NCBI RefSeq assembly: GCF_013344685.1
Contig: NZ_CP050137.1
Span: forward strand, 1 to 64,000
Length of the DNA: 64,000 bases
Reading direction: 5' to 3'
From: Sphingomonas sp. CL5.1
GTDB taxonomy: Bacteria > Pseudomonadota > Alphaproteobacteria > Sphingomonadales > Sphingomonadaceae
Shown: piece after piece, positions 9,299 through 18,384 of the stretch
Layout of the letters: each line of letters opens with the position of its first letter
Numbering within the stretch: the first letter of the stretch is position 1
The notes under the pieces: generated by a model
What the model saw: the letters and a program-made list of their open reading frames with translations, nothing else
What the model was told of the DNA's origin: nothing
Database searches by the model: none
Made by a program: the position numbers and the translations under genes

Positions 9299-9337
9299 CG
9301 CTTTCGCGCCGCCGCTGAATAAGGTAAAGCGCTGCGC

Positions 9338-9535
9338 ATGGAACGTCGCCGCCGCGCCTTTTTGCTGATCGCCGCCGCGCTGATCGTCGTTGCGATCGGG
9401 GAGCGCCGCCCGCTGATCTCCCTCGACGCGCCGTCGGCCGATTCGATGGTCGACGCCCGGCCGGTCGCGCGGGCCACCGTCAATCTCGGCGTGTTCGGCC
9501 TGTCGCTGCTGGTGCGGCTGAACGACGCGCGCTGA
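9338..9535 (+). CDS. Small single-pass membrane or exported protein
   Basis: Unrecognised 65-residue protein: basic N-terminus MERRRR, then a hydrophobic stretch AFLLIAAALIVVAI (about residues 7-20), then a short tail without cysteines. It lies in the same direction between the 7TM cyclase and xseB, with short gaps. The frame has local codon bias, which supports it as a gene, but there is no clear ribosome-binding site. It could be an inner-membrane microprotein or a short secreted peptide. Confidence 0.5.
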   Translation: MERRRRAFLLIAAALIVVAIGERRPLISLDAPSADSMVDARPVARATVNLGVFGLSLLVRLNDAR

Positions 9536-9586
9536 GCATCGCCTGCGTCCTTGACCCCCGGCCAACCCCTGCCGCATAGCCAATCC

Positions 9587-9838
9587 ATGGCCTCGACCCC
9601 CGATGAAGATGCGATCGCCGCGATGACGTTCGAGGCGGCGCTGCGCGAGCTGGAAGCGATCGTCCACAAGCTCGAATCCGGCGAGACGCCGCTCGCCGAG
9701 GCGATCGACCTCTACGAGCGCGGCAATGCGCTGCGCGCGCGCTGCGCCGAACGGCTGGACGCGGCGCAGGCGCGGATCGAGGCGATCCGGCTCGATGCGG
9801 AAGGTCGCGCGACCACCACGCCGTTCAGCGCGGGATGA
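9587..9838 (+). CDS. xseB: Exodeoxyribonuclease VII small subunit
   Basis: An 83-residue XseB with the typical TFEAALRELEAIVHKLESGE and LYERGNALRARCAERLDAAQARIE helices. It joins XseA to form the bidirectional single-strand-specific exonuclease VII used in repair; xseA is not in this window. The ATG at 9587 gives the family length, while an earlier in-frame start would add residues without similarity. Its stop overlaps the ispA start by four bases (ATGA), so the two genes are translationally coupled, a common arrangement. Confidence 0.93.
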   Translation: MASTPDEDAIAAMTFEAALRELEAIVHKLESGETPLAEAIDLYERGNALRARCAERLDAAQARIEAIRLDAEGRATTTPFSAG

Positions 9839-10731
9839 AGCCATCCCCCGCGCTTCAGGCGGCGCTGGCCGAAACCGCGCGCGCGATCGATGCACGCTTC
9901 GACGCGCTGCTGGCGATTCCGGACGATCCCCGCGCCGACCTGTATCGCGCGATGCGTCACGCCGCGATCGGCGGCGGCAAGCGGCTGCGCCCGCTGCTCG
10001 TCCTCGCCACCGCGCAGATCTTCGGCTGCGACCACGACAGCGTGACGCGGGTCGGCACCGCGATTGAGGCGATCCACGTCTATTCGCTGATCCACGACGA
10101 CCTGCCGGCGATGGACGACGACGACATGCGGCGCGGCAAGCCGACCGTGCACAAGGCGTTCGACGAGGCGACCGCGATCCTCGCCGGCGACAGCCTGCAG
10201 ACGCTGGCATTCGAGATATTGTCCGATCCCGCGACCCACCCCGATCCGTTCGTCCGCGCCGAGCTGGTACTGGAAGTGGCGCGCGCCTCCGGGCCGGCTG
10301 GAATGGCCGGCGGGCAGGCGATGGACCTGGAGGCGGAGCGCGCGCAGTTCGATCTCGCCACCGTCAGCCGGTTGCAGGCGCTCAAGACCGGTGCGCTGAT
10401 CGCCGTCGCGGTGGAGGCCGGCGCGATCCTGGGCCGCGTGCAGCCGGAGGGGCGCACCGGCCTGCGCGGCTATGCCCGCGACATCGGCCTCGCCTTCCAG
10501 ATCGTCGACGACCTGATCGACGTGGAGGGCGACGAGGCGGCGGCGGGCAAGAAGCTGCGCAAGGATGCCGAGGCGGGCAAGGAGACGTTCGTCTCGCTGC
10601 TCGGCGTCGAGCAGGCGCGCGAGCGCTGCCGGCTGCTGGTCGATCAGTCGATCGCGCATCTGCGCCACTACGGGCGCGAGGCCGATCTGCTGCGCGATAT
10701 CGCTCATTACGTGCTGGAAAGGGATCGTTGA
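9835..10731 (+). CDS. ispA: Farnesyl diphosphate synthase (polyprenyl synthetase)
   Basis: A 298-residue polyprenyl synthetase. It shows the first aspartate-rich motif DDLPAMDDDDMRRGKP and the second DDLIDVEGD, which bind the Mg-diphosphate. It condenses isopentenyl diphosphate with dimethylallyl and geranyl diphosphate to make farnesyl diphosphate for quinones, undecaprenyl phosphate and carotenoids. It overlaps xseB by four bases. The usual partner dxs is not next door; coaD follows after three bases instead. Confidence 0.92.
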   Translation: MKPSPALQAALAETARAIDARFDALLAIPDDPRADLYRAMRHAAIGGGKRLRPLLVLATAQIFGCDHDSVTRVGTAIEAIHVYSLIHDDLPAMDDDDMRRGKPTVHKAFDEATAILAGDSLQTLAFEILSDPATHPDPFVRAELVLEVARASGPAGMAGGQAMDLEAERAQFDLATVSRLQALKTGALIAVAVEAGAILGRVQPEGRTGLRGYARDIGLAFQIVDDLIDVEGDEAAAGKKLRKDAEAGKETFVSLLGVEQARERCRLLVDQSIAHLRHYGREADLLRDIAHYVLERDR

Positions 10732-10734
10732 GCC

Positions 10735-11241
10735 ATGACCACCCGCATCGGCGTCTATCCCGGCACGTTCGATCCGATCACGCTCGGGCATATGGATATC
10801 ATCCGGCGCGGCGCGAAGCTGGTCGATCGGCTGGTGATCGGGGTGACGACCAACCCCTCCAAGTCGCCGATGTTCTCGCTGCCCGAGCGGATGGCGATCG
10901 TCGAGCGCGAGGTCGCGACGATCGACGCCGACATCCGCGTCGTCAGCTTCGATTCGCTGCTGATGGACTTCGCCGAGCGCGAGGGCGCCGGGGTCATCGT
11001 GCGCGGGCTGCGCGCGGTGGCCGATTTCGAATATGAATATCAGATGGCCGGCATGAACCAGCAGCTCAACGACCGGATCGAGACGGTCTTCCTGATGGCC
11101 GACGTCGCGCTTCAGCCGATCGCCTCGCGACTCGTGAAGGAGATCGCGATCTTCGGCGGGGAGATCGGCAAGTTCGTCACTCCCAATGTGCGGGAGGAAG
11201 TGGTCGCGCGCGTCCAGGTGCTAGGCCGGCGCGGCGCGTGA
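10735..11241 (+). CDS. coaD: Phosphopantetheine adenylyltransferase
   Basis: CoaD of 168 residues. It starts TTRIGVYPGTFDPITLGHMD, which carries the nucleotidyltransferase T/HxGH signature, and has the family blocks VIVRGLRAVADFEYEYQMAGMN and ASRLVKEIAIFGG. It catalyses 4-phosphopantetheine plus ATP to dephospho-CoA, the penultimate step of coenzyme A synthesis in the cytoplasm. The start is three bases after the ispA stop, so the genes are likely co-transcribed. Confidence 0.96.
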   Translation: MTTRIGVYPGTFDPITLGHMDIIRRGAKLVDRLVIGVTTNPSKSPMFSLPERMAIVEREVATIDADIRVVSFDSLLMDFAEREGAGVIVRGLRAVADFEYEYQMAGMNQQLNDRIETVFLMADVALQPIASRLVKEIAIFGGEIGKFVTPNVREEVVARVQVLGRRGA

Positions 11242-11328
11242 AGGTTCAGATTGGCGCAAGCGGCGCTATGCTTTAGGGCGCAACGCCTGCGCGGCGGCGC
11301 GCGGCAGCGAGTTTGGAAAGTCGGATTG

Positions 11329-12048
11329 ATGCGTTTCATCGGTGTAGTGGCGATCATTGGCGCGCTGGTGGCGACCCCGGCGCTCGCCAAGAAGGAAAAG
11401 AAGGACACGGTCGTCCAGACCGAGGCGCCGGCCGTGCGCGCCGCGCCGCCGGCGCTGGACGACAAGACCAACCAATGGCTGCTCGACCTGTCGGACGGCG
11501 GGCGGGTGACGATCCTGCTCCGCCCGGACGCCGCGCCGCTGATGGTCAACCGCATCAAGACGCTGACCCGCCAGCATTTCTACGACGGCCTCACCTTCCA
11601 TCGCGTGATCGACGGCTTCATGGCGCAGGGCGGCGATCCGAAGGGCGACGGCACCGGCGGCTCGACGCTGCCGGACATCAAGGCCGAGTTCAATTACCTG
11701 CCCCACGTCCGCGGCGCGGTGGCGGCGGCGCGCGCGCAATCCGATGACAGCGCGAACAGCCAGTTCTACATCGTCTTCCAGCCCAGGCTGTCGCTCGATC
11801 ACAAATATACGGTGTTCGGCCGGGTGATCGACGGGATGCAATATGTCGACGGGATCGAGCGCGGCGAGCCGCCCGCCAATCCGACGCGCATCATCCACGC
11901 CTATATCGCCAGCGACAACCCGCCGGCTTATCAGGCCGCGCCGCCGCCGGCGGTGAATGCCGGCGCGGTGCTCGGGCCGGTCACATTGCCGGGCGCGGGC
12001 AAGCCCGCGGCCCCGGCCAAGGCGCCGCCCAAACCCAAGAAGCCCTGA
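11329..12048 (+). CDS. Exported cyclophilin-type peptidyl-prolyl isomerase
   Basis: Cyclophilin of 239 residues with a signal peptide ([20 protein letters not shown], cleavage about residue 20) and the catalytic-domain motifs [22 protein letters not shown] and NSQFYIVF. It should speed proline isomerisation of proteins in the periplasm. The C-terminal 40 residues are a proline/alanine/lysine-rich tail. ATG 11329 is chosen because it creates the signal peptide; upstream codons have no similarity. It lies between coaD and queA and probably belongs to the same run. Confidence 0.88.
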   Translation: MRFIGVVAIIGALVATPALAKKEKKDTVVQTEAPAVRAAPPALDDKTNQWLLDLSDGGRVTILLRPDAAPLMVNRIKTLTRQHFYDGLTFHRVIDGFMAQGGDPKGDGTGGSTLPDIKAEFNYLPHVRGAVAAARAQSDDSANSQFYIVFQPRLSLDHKYTVFGRVIDGMQYVDGIERGEPPANPTRIIHAYIASDNPPAYQAAPPPAVNAGAVLGPVTLPGAGKPAAPAKAPPKPKKP

Positions 12049-12073
12049 CGCGCCCACCGGGGCCAGCGCGCCG

Positions 12074-13099
12074 ATGGACGTCGACCTGTTCGATTTCACG
12101 CTGCCGCCGGAGCGGATCGCGCTGCGGCCGGCCAGCCCACGCGAATCCGCGCGGCTGCTCGTAGTGGAGGGCGACGGGATGCGCGATCGCACGGTCGCCG
12201 ATCTGCCGCGCGAACTGCGCGCCGGCGACCTGCTCGTCTTCAACGACACGCGCGTCATCCCCGCGCAGCTTGAGGGGACGCGCGGCGGGGCGAGGATCGG
12301 CGCGACGCTCCACAAGCGCGAAGGCCCCCGCCGCTGGCGCGCCTTCGTGCGCAACGCGAAGCGGGTGCGCGACGGCGACACGATCGATTTCGGCGCGGGC
12401 GTCCGCGCGGTCGCGAGCGATCGCGGCGCGGACGGCAGCATCGCGCTGGACTTCGCGGGCGACGAACCGGTCGAGCTGCTGCTGGAGCGTGCCGGGCGGA
12501 TGCCGTTGCCGCCCTATATCGCCGGCAAGCGCCCCGCCGACGCACGCGACGCGGACGATTACCAGACGATGTTCGCGCGCGAGGCCGGCGCCGTCGCCGC
12601 CCCCACCGCCGCGTTGCATTTCACGCCTGCGCTGGTCGCCGCGCTCGATGCCGCCGGGATCGGGCACACCATGCTGACGCTACACGTCGGCGCCGGCACC
12701 TTCCTGCCGGTGAAGGCGGACGACACCGACGATCATGTGATGCACGCCGAATGGGGCCGGATCGACCAGCCGACCGCCGACCGCCTCAACGCCACCCGCG
12801 CGGCGGGCGGCCGGGTCATCGCGGTCGGCACCACCTCGCTGCGGCTGATCGAGAGCGCGGCCGGCGTGGACGGCGTGATCCGCCCGTTCGAGGGCGACAC
12901 CGCGATCTTCATCACCCCCGGCTATCGCTTCCGGGGGATCGACGGCCTCGTCACCAACTTCCATCTGCCGCGCTCGACGCTGTTCATGCTCGTGTCGGCG
13001 CTGATGGGGCTGGATCGGATGCAGGCCGCCTACGCCCATGCGATCGCGGCGGGCTATCGTTTCTATTCCTATGGGGACGCCTCGTTGCTGCTGCCATGA
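12074..13099 (+). CDS. queA: tRNA preQ1(34) S-adenosylmethionine ribosyltransferase-isomerase
   Basis: QueA of 341 residues, with [19 protein letters not shown] at the start and [14 protein letters not shown] and [17 protein letters not shown] further on. It transfers and rearranges the ribosyl part of SAM onto preQ1 in tRNA to give epoxyqueuosine. The partner tgt often follows queA in sphingomonads but is not present here. The start ATG at 12074 lies 25 bases after the cyclophilin stop. Confidence 0.95.
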   Translation: MDVDLFDFTLPPERIALRPASPRESARLLVVEGDGMRDRTVADLPRELRAGDLLVFNDTRVIPAQLEGTRGGARIGATLHKREGPRRWRAFVRNAKRVRDGDTIDFGAGVRAVASDRGADGSIALDFAGDEPVELLLERAGRMPLPPYIAGKRPADARDADDYQTMFAREAGAVAAPTAALHFTPALVAALDAAGIGHTMLTLHVGAGTFLPVKADDTDDHVMHAEWGRIDQPTADRLNATRAAGGRVIAVGTTSLRLIESAAGVDGVIRPFEGDTAIFITPGYRFRGIDGLVTNFHLPRSTLFMLVSALMGLDRMQAAYAHAIAAGYRFYSYGDASLLLP

Positions 13100-13146
13100 G
13101 GCTTTGGCGGCTGGCCGAGGCGAGCGCCGGGTGCGGGAACGGAGTC

Positions 13147-13362
13147 TCAGTCCGCGATCCGCCTCAATGCTGATCCCTTGTGCATAGCGATATGATCGGT
13201 CCTGTCGCTCTTGATCTCATATTGCGGATCGTCAGCGCTGGCGTGATGCGTATAGCCTTTGTAGTCCACGTCCTGCGTGTGGACCTTGATGATCCTGCCG
13301 CTGACATGACCGGCCTCTGAATTCCAGGCGACGTGATCGCCGACTTCAAAGCGTTGGCTCAT
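13147..13362 (-). CDS. HVA1/DUF2945-type small TUDOR-like protein
   Basis: A 71-residue protein matching the hypervirulence-associated HVA1 (DUF2945) family: FEVGDHVAWNSEAGHVSGRIIKVHTQDVDYKGYTHHASADDPQYEIKSD, a small beta-barrel similar to a TUDOR domain. GGGAG lies a short distance upstream of the ATG. The biological role in bacteria is unknown to me. It is convergent with queA and precedes a gene-poor stretch that leads to a DUF488 gene. Confidence 0.82.
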   Translation of the reverse strand: MSQRFEVGDHVAWNSEAGHVSGRIIKVHTQDVDYKGYTHHASADDPQYEIKSDRTDHIAMHKGSALRRIAD

Positions 13363-13757
13363 CCCGCGCTCCCATGATCATTGCGGATTCCTCAATATCA
13401 ACTCGCCGACGCCTGCGCGATATTGAGTTGACCGCGTCGTTTTGCGATTATCCGCGCTCGGACCGATCATCATGACCGCCAGGGCGCCACCGGCAAAGCC
13501 ACCCCGCACCGCGCGGCCGCTCGACGGAACGCACAGGGAGAGCGGCGATACGCCCTGGAATCGACACCAATCCCGGCATCGCGGGCGAGCCGGATGAGCC
13601 GGTACATTCGACATGCGCATTCTGCTCCAACCAGTTGAAGTCATCCCCGGTCACGGTGCAGCGGCTGACCTTAGGAAAGCCGCAACCGTGGCTGCTCGGC
13701 CGGCTGGCGGAAATCGACGGCGGAAATGTCGAGCCGTTTTGCTGCGCGGACGTTCGC
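13363..13757. other. Gene-poor interval with no supported gene
   Basis: Short overlapping frames exist on both strands, but none has a recognisable domain together with a credible start. The segment from about 13450 to 13700 shows weak coding-like stretches on the minus strand split over two frames, which could be a decayed gene. CAATATC near 13395 and GATATTG near 13420 could form a short stem. Confidence 0.4.
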
Positions 13758-14132
13758 ATGACCAGTTCACCCATCCCGGTCGGGCATATCCAGCTCAAGC
13801 GCGCATATGAACCGGCCGAACCGGGCGACGGCGTGCGAATCCTCGTCGACCGGCTGTGGCCGCGCGGGGTGAGCAAGGCCAAGGCCGCGCTCGACGACTG
13901 GATGAAGGACATCGCCCCCAGCACCGAGTTGCGGCAATGGTTCGGCCACGATCCCGCGCGCTGGGCGGAATTTCAACGCCGCTATCGCGCCGAGCTTCGC
14001 GGAAGAACCGAAGCCCTCGATCGAATCCGCGCTCTCGCCAGGGACGGCATGGTCACGCTCGTCTATAGCGCACACGACGAGCGGCATAACGATGCCGTCG
14101 TCCTGAGAAATGTGCTGTACGACGAAGCCTGA
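13758..14132 (+). CDS. DUF488 domain protein
   Basis: A 124-residue DUF488 protein with the diagnostic GVRILVDRLWPRGVSKAKAALDDW and LVYSAHDERHNDAVVL motifs. The family is widespread and uncharacterised; it lacks a known catalytic assignment. ATG 13758 is chosen because similarity begins within about 15 residues of it; the frame is open further upstream into the gene-poor interval. It ends 82 bp before the tRNA-Ser gene on the other strand. Confidence 0.85.
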   Translation: MTSSPIPVGHIQLKRAYEPAEPGDGVRILVDRLWPRGVSKAKAALDDWMKDIAPSTELRQWFGHDPARWAEFQRRYRAELRGRTEALDRIRALARDGMVTLVYSAHDERHNDAVVLRNVLYDEA

Positions 14133-14213
14133 GCGAGGATCGCGCATTCGGCGGGCTGACGATTGCCGCTCAACGATAGCTTCGATGCAGTCACCTGCAT
14201 TGCATGGAGATAA

Positions 14214-14303
14214 TGGCGGAGACGGAGGGATTCGAACCCTCGATACGGTTTCCCGTATGACGCTTTAGCAAAGCGTTGGTTTCAGCCACTCACCCACGTC
14301 TCC
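14214..14303 (-). tRNA. tRNA-Ser (anticodon GCT)
   Basis: Read on the minus strand, GGAGACG at the 5' end pairs with CGTCTCC at the 3' end. The anticodon loop reads CTTTGCTAAAG, giving GCT. A long class II variable arm (TACGGGAAACCGTA) and the T-loop GGTTCGAATCC are present, and CCA is encoded (plus-strand 14214-14216). It decodes AGC/AGU serine codons. Confidence 0.97.
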
Positions 14304-14479
14304 GGCTGCGGCGCGAGGGCGGGCTATAGCGGCGGGAATCGCGGCGATCAACCGATGCGTTGCGGATTCGCCTCGGCGCGAAATCGACTCGGGTCGTCGT
14401 CAGGTTCATTGCCGCGAAAGCGGCTTGGTGGTTACGCTTCCTCGCGGGGATCATTCCGTTTCCCGGGGGAAGGTTGAAG

Positions 14480-15241
14480 ATGCGCAAGGTGATGCTGGCC
14501 CTCGGGCTGACGGCGATGGCGATAGCCAGCACGGCGACAGCGCAAGTGCGGACGATCGACCCCAACAAGGCGATCGACAATGATATATCGCCCGCATCCA
14601 GCCATGCGCCCGCCGCGCAGCAGACGCAGACCTATCCCGACGAGCCGGTGCCGGCCGAGGCCCCTCCCCCGCCCGCGCAGTCCGCGCCGCTGGCGCTGCC
14701 GCCCGCGAACGGCGCCGCGACGCCGGACAACCGCGCGCAGGCGACCAGCAACGCCGCCGACACCTTTCACCGCGACGACCTGATCAGCGCCGGCGAAGGC
14801 GTGTTCGGCAAGGGCGCCGAGGGCCTCGCCTCGATCATCGAGAAGATCCTGAAGGATCAGGGCGAGCCGAACGCCTATATCGCCGGGCGCGAGGCGTCTG
14901 GCGCGGTGGTCGTCGGCCTGCGCTACGGCTCGGGCATCATGACGCATAAGGTGGAGGGGCAGATGCCGGTCTATTGGACCGGCCCGTCGCTCGGCTTCGA
15001 TCTCGGCGGCGACGCCAACAAGGTGTTCGTGCTGGTGTACAACCTCTACGACACCGAGGAGCTTTACCGCCGCTTCCCCGCAGCCGAGGGGCGGCTGTAT
15101 TTCGTCGGCGGGTTCGCCGCGACCTATCTGCGGCGCGGCAATATCGTGCTGATCCCGGTGCGGCTGGGGGTCGGCTGGCGCGCCGGGGTGAACGTCGGCT
15201 ACATGAAGTTCAGCCACAAGTCGAAGTGGCTGCCGTTCTGA
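14480..15241 (+). CDS. DUF1134 exported protein
   Basis: A 253-residue protein with a signal peptide (MRKVMLALGLTAMAIASTATA), a proline/alanine-rich spacer to about residue 95, then the DUF1134 domain (PF06577): GLASIIEKILKDQGEPNAYIAGREASGA, MTHKVEGQMPVYWTGPSLGFD and LVYNLYDTEELYRRFP. DUF1134 proteins are alphaproteobacterial and presumed periplasmic; similar ones resemble the Ysc84-like lipid-binding fold, but that is inference. The frame is open upstream to 14360; ATG 14480 is preferred because it gives the signal peptide and has AAGG upstream. Confidence 0.85.
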   Translation: MRKVMLALGLTAMAIASTATAQVRTIDPNKAIDNDISPASSHAPAAQQTQTYPDEPVPAEAPPPPAQSAPLALPPANGAATPDNRAQATSNAADTFHRDDLISAGEGVFGKGAEGLASIIEKILKDQGEPNAYIAGREASGAVVVGLRYGSGIMTHKVEGQMPVYWTGPSLGFDLGGDANKVFVLVYNLYDTEELYRRFPAAEGRLYFVGGFAATYLRRGNIVLIPVRLGVGWRAGVNVGYMKFSHKSKWLPF

Positions 15242-15269
15242 TCTAACGGCAGCCGGCCGTCCGCAGCGA

Positions 15270-16052
15270 CTAGTCCCTGAACACCGGCCCGCGCTTTTCC
15301 ATGTTCGCGCGCACCGCCTCGACCTGATTGGGCGAGCGCAGCAGCCGAATCTGTTCCGCGCTTTCGGCGCGCAGCACCGTTGCCGCATCGCCATCCGCCG
15401 CGAGATTGTAGAGCCGCTTGGACGCGCGCACCGCATCGGGATTGCGCCCCGCGATCTCGCGCGCCAGCGCCATCGCCGCCGCATGGGGATCGTCGGCCAG
15501 CCGCGTCGCGAAGCCATAGGCCAGCGCATCCGCGCCGGAGAACTCGCGCGCGGTATAGGTCAGCTCGCGCAGCACGTCGTCGCGGGCCAGCGTGCGCCAC
15601 AGCGCGACCCCGGCCATATCCGGCACCAGCCCCCAAAATGTCTCGCGGATCGACATGCGCGTCGCGGGGTGGACGATGCGGATGTCCGCGCCGGACATCA
15701 CCTGGAAGCCGCCACCCATCGCCACGCCATGCACCGCGGCGATCACCGGCATCGGCAGCTCGCGCCAGCCCCAGGCGACATGCTGCGCGGCGTTGGCGAG
15801 ACCGTGGCTACGCGCGGCGAGGTCGGTGCCCGATCCGCCGTCCGCCATCGAGGCCATGTCCAGCCCCGCGCAGAACGCCCTGCCCTCGCCGGACAGCACG
15901 GCGACGCGCACGCCCTTCATCTCCGCCAGTCGCGCGATCGCGTCGTTGATGCCGGCGAACATCGCGGGATCGAGCGCGTTCATCTTCTCCGCGCGGGCCA
16001 GCCGGATATCGGCGATCCCATCCGCCACGTTGATCGTCACCCGCTGTTCCAT
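15270..16052 (-). CDS. Enoyl-CoA hydratase/isomerase family protein
   Basis: Crotonase-fold protein of 260 residues, with EKMNALDPAMFAGINDAI at the start, the first oxyanion-hole motif LSGEGRAFCAGLDMASM, and AAVHGVAMGGGFQVMSGADIRIVHPATRMSIRETFWGLVPDMAG, where the second oxyanion glycine and a catalytic acidic position lie. It likely hydrates or isomerises an acyl-CoA. The start ATG at 16052 is preceded by AGGAGAG. It is divergent from a tandem pair of thioesterases, suggesting a small acyl-CoA locus. Confidence 0.88.
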   Translation of the reverse strand: MEQRVTINVADGIADIRLARAEKMNALDPAMFAGINDAIARLAEMKGVRVAVLSGEGRAFCAGLDMASMADGGSGTDLAARSHGLANAAQHVAWGWRELPMPVIAAVHGVAMGGGFQVMSGADIRIVHPATRMSIRETFWGLVPDMAGVALWRTLARDDVLRELTYTAREFSGADALAYGFATRLADDPHAAAMALAREIAGRNPDAVRASKRLYNLAADGDAATVLRAESAEQIRLLRSPNQVEAVRANMEKRGPVFRD

Positions 16053-16154
16053 CGCTCTCTCTCCTGTGCTTCGCGGCAAAGCGCTACCCTGCGCCGCGCG
16101 CCGCATCAACGTCCGGGCGTTGCGCCGCGCGTGCGAGCGTGTAGGACGAGGCGC

Positions 16155-16607
16155 ATGAACTTCGACCCCGCAAAGATGGCGCTCGAGATGATCGAGAACC
16201 GTGAGTTCAACGGTCACGCCGGGCGGCTCGGCGTCCGCTTCCACGCGATGGGCGAGAACTGGCTGGAACTCGCGCTGCCCTATTCGGAGGAGCTGATCGG
16301 CAACGAGGAGAGCGGCGTGATCGCCTCCGGCCCGATCATCGCGATGATGGACGTGGCGACCAGCATCGCCGTGTGGCAGCGCATCGGCGGCTTCGCGCCC
16401 CACGCGACGCTCGACCTGCGCATCGACTATCTGCGGCCGGCACGGCCGGGCCGCACCGTGATCGGCCGCGCGGAATGCCTGCGCGTCGCGCGCTCGATCT
16501 CCTTCACGCGCGGCATCGCGCACGACGGCGATATCGACGATCCGATCGCGCATGTCGCGGCAACCTTCATGGTGCCGAGCGGCACTTATCCGAGGATCGG
16601 CAAATGA
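16155..16607 (+). CDS. PaaI-type hotdog thioesterase
   Basis: Hotdog-fold protein of 150 residues: GNEESGVIASGPIIAMMDVATSIAVW carries the PaaI-like helix with the acidic catalytic position, and ATLDLRIDYLRPARPGRTVIGRAE is the central strand pair. It probably hydrolyses aryl- or acyl-CoA esters. It overlaps the next gene by four bases (ATGA); that gene encodes a second, different hotdog protein. ATG 16155 is the first codon giving family similarity; the frame is open much further upstream but runs antisense to the hydratase gene. Confidence 0.85.
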   Translation: MNFDPAKMALEMIENREFNGHAGRLGVRFHAMGENWLELALPYSEELIGNEESGVIASGPIIAMMDVATSIAVWQRIGGFAPHATLDLRIDYLRPARPGRTVIGRAECLRVARSISFTRGIAHDGDIDDPIAHVAATFMVPSGTYPRIGK

Positions 16608-16987
16608 AGCTCCCGCCCTATGCCGCCCTGCTCGAAGCGACGCTGGAACGCGCCGGGGACGGGACGCCCGTGATGGTGATGCCGTTCCACCAGGGCGTGC
16701 TCGGCCGCCCCGGCTTCCTGCAAGGCGGCGCGATCTCCGGCCTGCTGGAAGTGGCGGCGATCGCCTCGCTGCATCACGCGCTGGAGGGCGAAGGCGGCGG
16801 GCGGATCAAGCCGATCAATGTCACGGTAGATTTCATGCGCGGCGGCCGCGACCGCGAGACGCGCGCGACCGGGCGGATCACACGGCTCGGCAACCGCGTC
16901 GCCAATGTCGTCGCCTTCGCGTGGCAAGACGACCGCGACCGCCCGATCGCGGCAGCGCGGATGAACTATCTGATCGAGCGGGATTGA
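16604..16987 (+). CDS. Second PaaI-type hotdog thioesterase
   Basis: Hotdog-fold protein of 127 residues with LGRPGFLQGGAISGLLEVAAIASLHHAL, the catalytic helix, and KPINVTVDFMRGGRDRETRATGRITRLGNRVANV, the central strands. It overlaps the previous hotdog gene by four bases, so the two are co-translated and may form a hetero-oligomer, as paired hotdog proteins sometimes do; that is inference. It ends in a convergent arrangement with a lipoprotein gene and a hairpin lies between. Confidence 0.85.
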   Translation: MKLPPYAALLEATLERAGDGTPVMVMPFHQGVLGRPGFLQGGAISGLLEVAAIASLHHALEGEGGGRIKPINVTVDFMRGGRDRETRATGRITRLGNRVANVVAFAWQDDRDRPIAAARMNYLIERD

Positions 16988-16988
16988 G

Positions 16989-17020
16989 GGCGGCCGGCCA
17001 GGCGCCTGACCGGGGCCGCC
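16989..17020. terminator. Hairpin between convergent genes
   Basis: GGCGGCC at 16989-16995 pairs with GGCCGCC at 17014-17020, with further imperfect pairing inside (GGCCAG with CTGACC). There is no T-run. It could stop transcription from both sides. Confidence 0.4.
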
Positions 17021-17030
17021 TGCTCGGCCC

Positions 17031-17684
17031 TTACCGCTGGGCGTTATACTTGAGCTGATCCTCGGTGAGCTGGAAGCCCACCAGCGCCTCGAAGCTGGCC
17101 GAGAGCACCGCCTGCCGGATATCCGGCGCGCTGAGCGGATCGATGGCCGCATCCTCCTGCCCCGCCTTGCGCTTGCGGTTGAGCTTGGCGCGCACCTCCG
17201 GCGAGAGCGTGGCGGCGGCGCGGGTGATGCTCGTCGACGCCTGCCCGCTGGTGGACGCGAGCGTCTGGCCCGCGTCGAAATGCAGCCCGACCCGCCCGAC
17301 GCGCTTGGCGACCACGGCATTGCCGGCGCGGACGATGGTGATGAAATAAGGCAAGGTCACGTCGCGCGGGCCGTCCGCGCGCGTCCGCCGCGCACGCACG
17401 TCGAAGGTGACGTTGGTCAGCACCTGCTCGCCGCTGTCGTCGCATGTCGAACGGACGTTGGTGATATCCGCCACCACGTCGATCGCGCTGGAATCGCGGC
17501 TCGTCGCCGGATCGAACAGGGTGATGTCCCCCGTCCCCGCCGGAACGCCCACCACCGGGCAGGCCGAGCGGACGGCGGTGATGCCGACGCCGGAGGTGAG
17601 ATCGATGTCTCCGGTCTTGGCGCAACCCCCCAGCGCGGCGAGAAGGACGATCGGGGCGGCTGCTTGGCGAAAGGTCACTGGCAC
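17031..17684 (-). CDS. Putative lipoprotein, unknown function
   Basis: A 217-residue protein with a lipoprotein signal peptide: a hydrophobic segment PIVLLAALGGC ends in lipobox LGGC with Cys at about residue 21. The mature part has several paired cysteines (ACPVVG, STCDDSG), a beta-rich centre (DVTLPYFITIVRAGNAVVAKR) and a charged C-terminus. I do not recognise the family, although similar lipoproteins occur next to CHAP proteins in sphingomonads. It follows the CHAP gene by about 110 bp on the same strand. Confidence 0.75.
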   Translation of the reverse strand: MPVTFRQAAAPIVLLAALGGCAKTGDIDLTSGVGITAVRSACPVVGVPAGTGDITLFDPATSRDSSAIDVVADITNVRSTCDDSGEQVLTNVTFDVRARRTRADGPRDVTLPYFITIVRAGNAVVAKRVGRVGLHFDAGQTLASTSGQASTSITRAAATLSPEVRAKLNRKRKAGQEDAAIDPLSAPDIRQAVLSASFEALVGFQLTEDQLKYNAQR

Positions 17685-17796
17685 TACCTTGGCTCGAACA
17701 CGAAATGGGGCCGCGCTTGCGATCGAAGGCGGCCCCGTTGCGTCTGCACCATAATCGTTCCGCGCGCGCTGGCAATGCCGCGCGCGCGCCGGAAAA

Positions 17797-18384
17797 TCAC
17801 TGTTCGAGCGAAAGCCCGCCCGTCACCGGCGCCTTGGCGGCGGCGGCGATCGCCATATTCGCCAGCGCGGTCGTGCTGCGCGTGTCGGTGACGATCGCGG
17901 GCTGCGCGGCGGCGGGCGCCCCGGCGGCATCGGCGTCGGCGTAGATGAAGCCGCTGGTCGGATAGCTGGAGGTGCCGAGATCGCCCTGCGGCGCGTACCA
18001 CACCTTCACCTCGCTCCAGTCGTTGTTGGGGGACACGTCGACGGCGCGCACATCGGTCTCGACGCGGCCGGGGCGCGACCAGTTGGCGTGGGTCAGCCGC
18101 ACCTCGCGGTCGCTGACGACGCGCGACACCATCGCGACATGGCCGACGCGCATCCGGTGCGTCGCCTTGAACGCCAGCACCGCGCCGACACGCGGCGCGT
18201 TGCCGCGCTCGTAGCGACCGGCGGCCTGGCCCCACCAGGTGTTGGCGTTGCCGTGGATGTCGATGCCGGAAATCTCGCGGGCATAGGGCGCGCACTGCCA
18301 GAACTGCGCAGCCGCCGGGCCGGTGGCCATCAGGCCGCACGTTACCACCAGCGCGAATCGCGCCGCCAAAACCTTCAAATTCAC
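17797..18384 (-). CDS. CHAP-domain secreted amidase/endopeptidase-like protein
   Basis: CHAP (NlpC/P60-like) protein of 195 residues. A signal peptide (NLKVLAARFALVVTCGLMATGPAAA) precedes the domain with the nucleophile in QFWQCAPYAREISGIDIHG, the histidine in RVGHVAMVSRVVS and the polar residue in THANWSR. CHAP enzymes cut peptide bonds or amide links of peptidoglycan. A GTG start at 18384 is preferred because it opens directly on the signal peptide and has a G-rich tract upstream; a TTG six codons earlier is the alternative. The tail after about residue 155 is alanine-rich and unstructured. Confidence 0.82.
   Translation of the reverse strand: MNLKVLAARFALVVTCGLMATGPAAAQFWQCAPYAREISGIDIHGNANTWWGQAAGRYERGNAPRVGAVLAFKATHRMRVGHVAMVSRVVSDREVRLTHANWSRPGRVETDVRAVDVSPNNDWSEVKVWYAPQGDLGTSSYPTSGFIYADADAAGAPAAAQPAIVTDTRSTTALANMAIAAAAKAPVTGGLSLEQ

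Noticed and set aside
16989..17020. Hairpin as a riboswitch
   Set aside because: It lies between convergent gene ends; no leader position and no riboswitch consensus.
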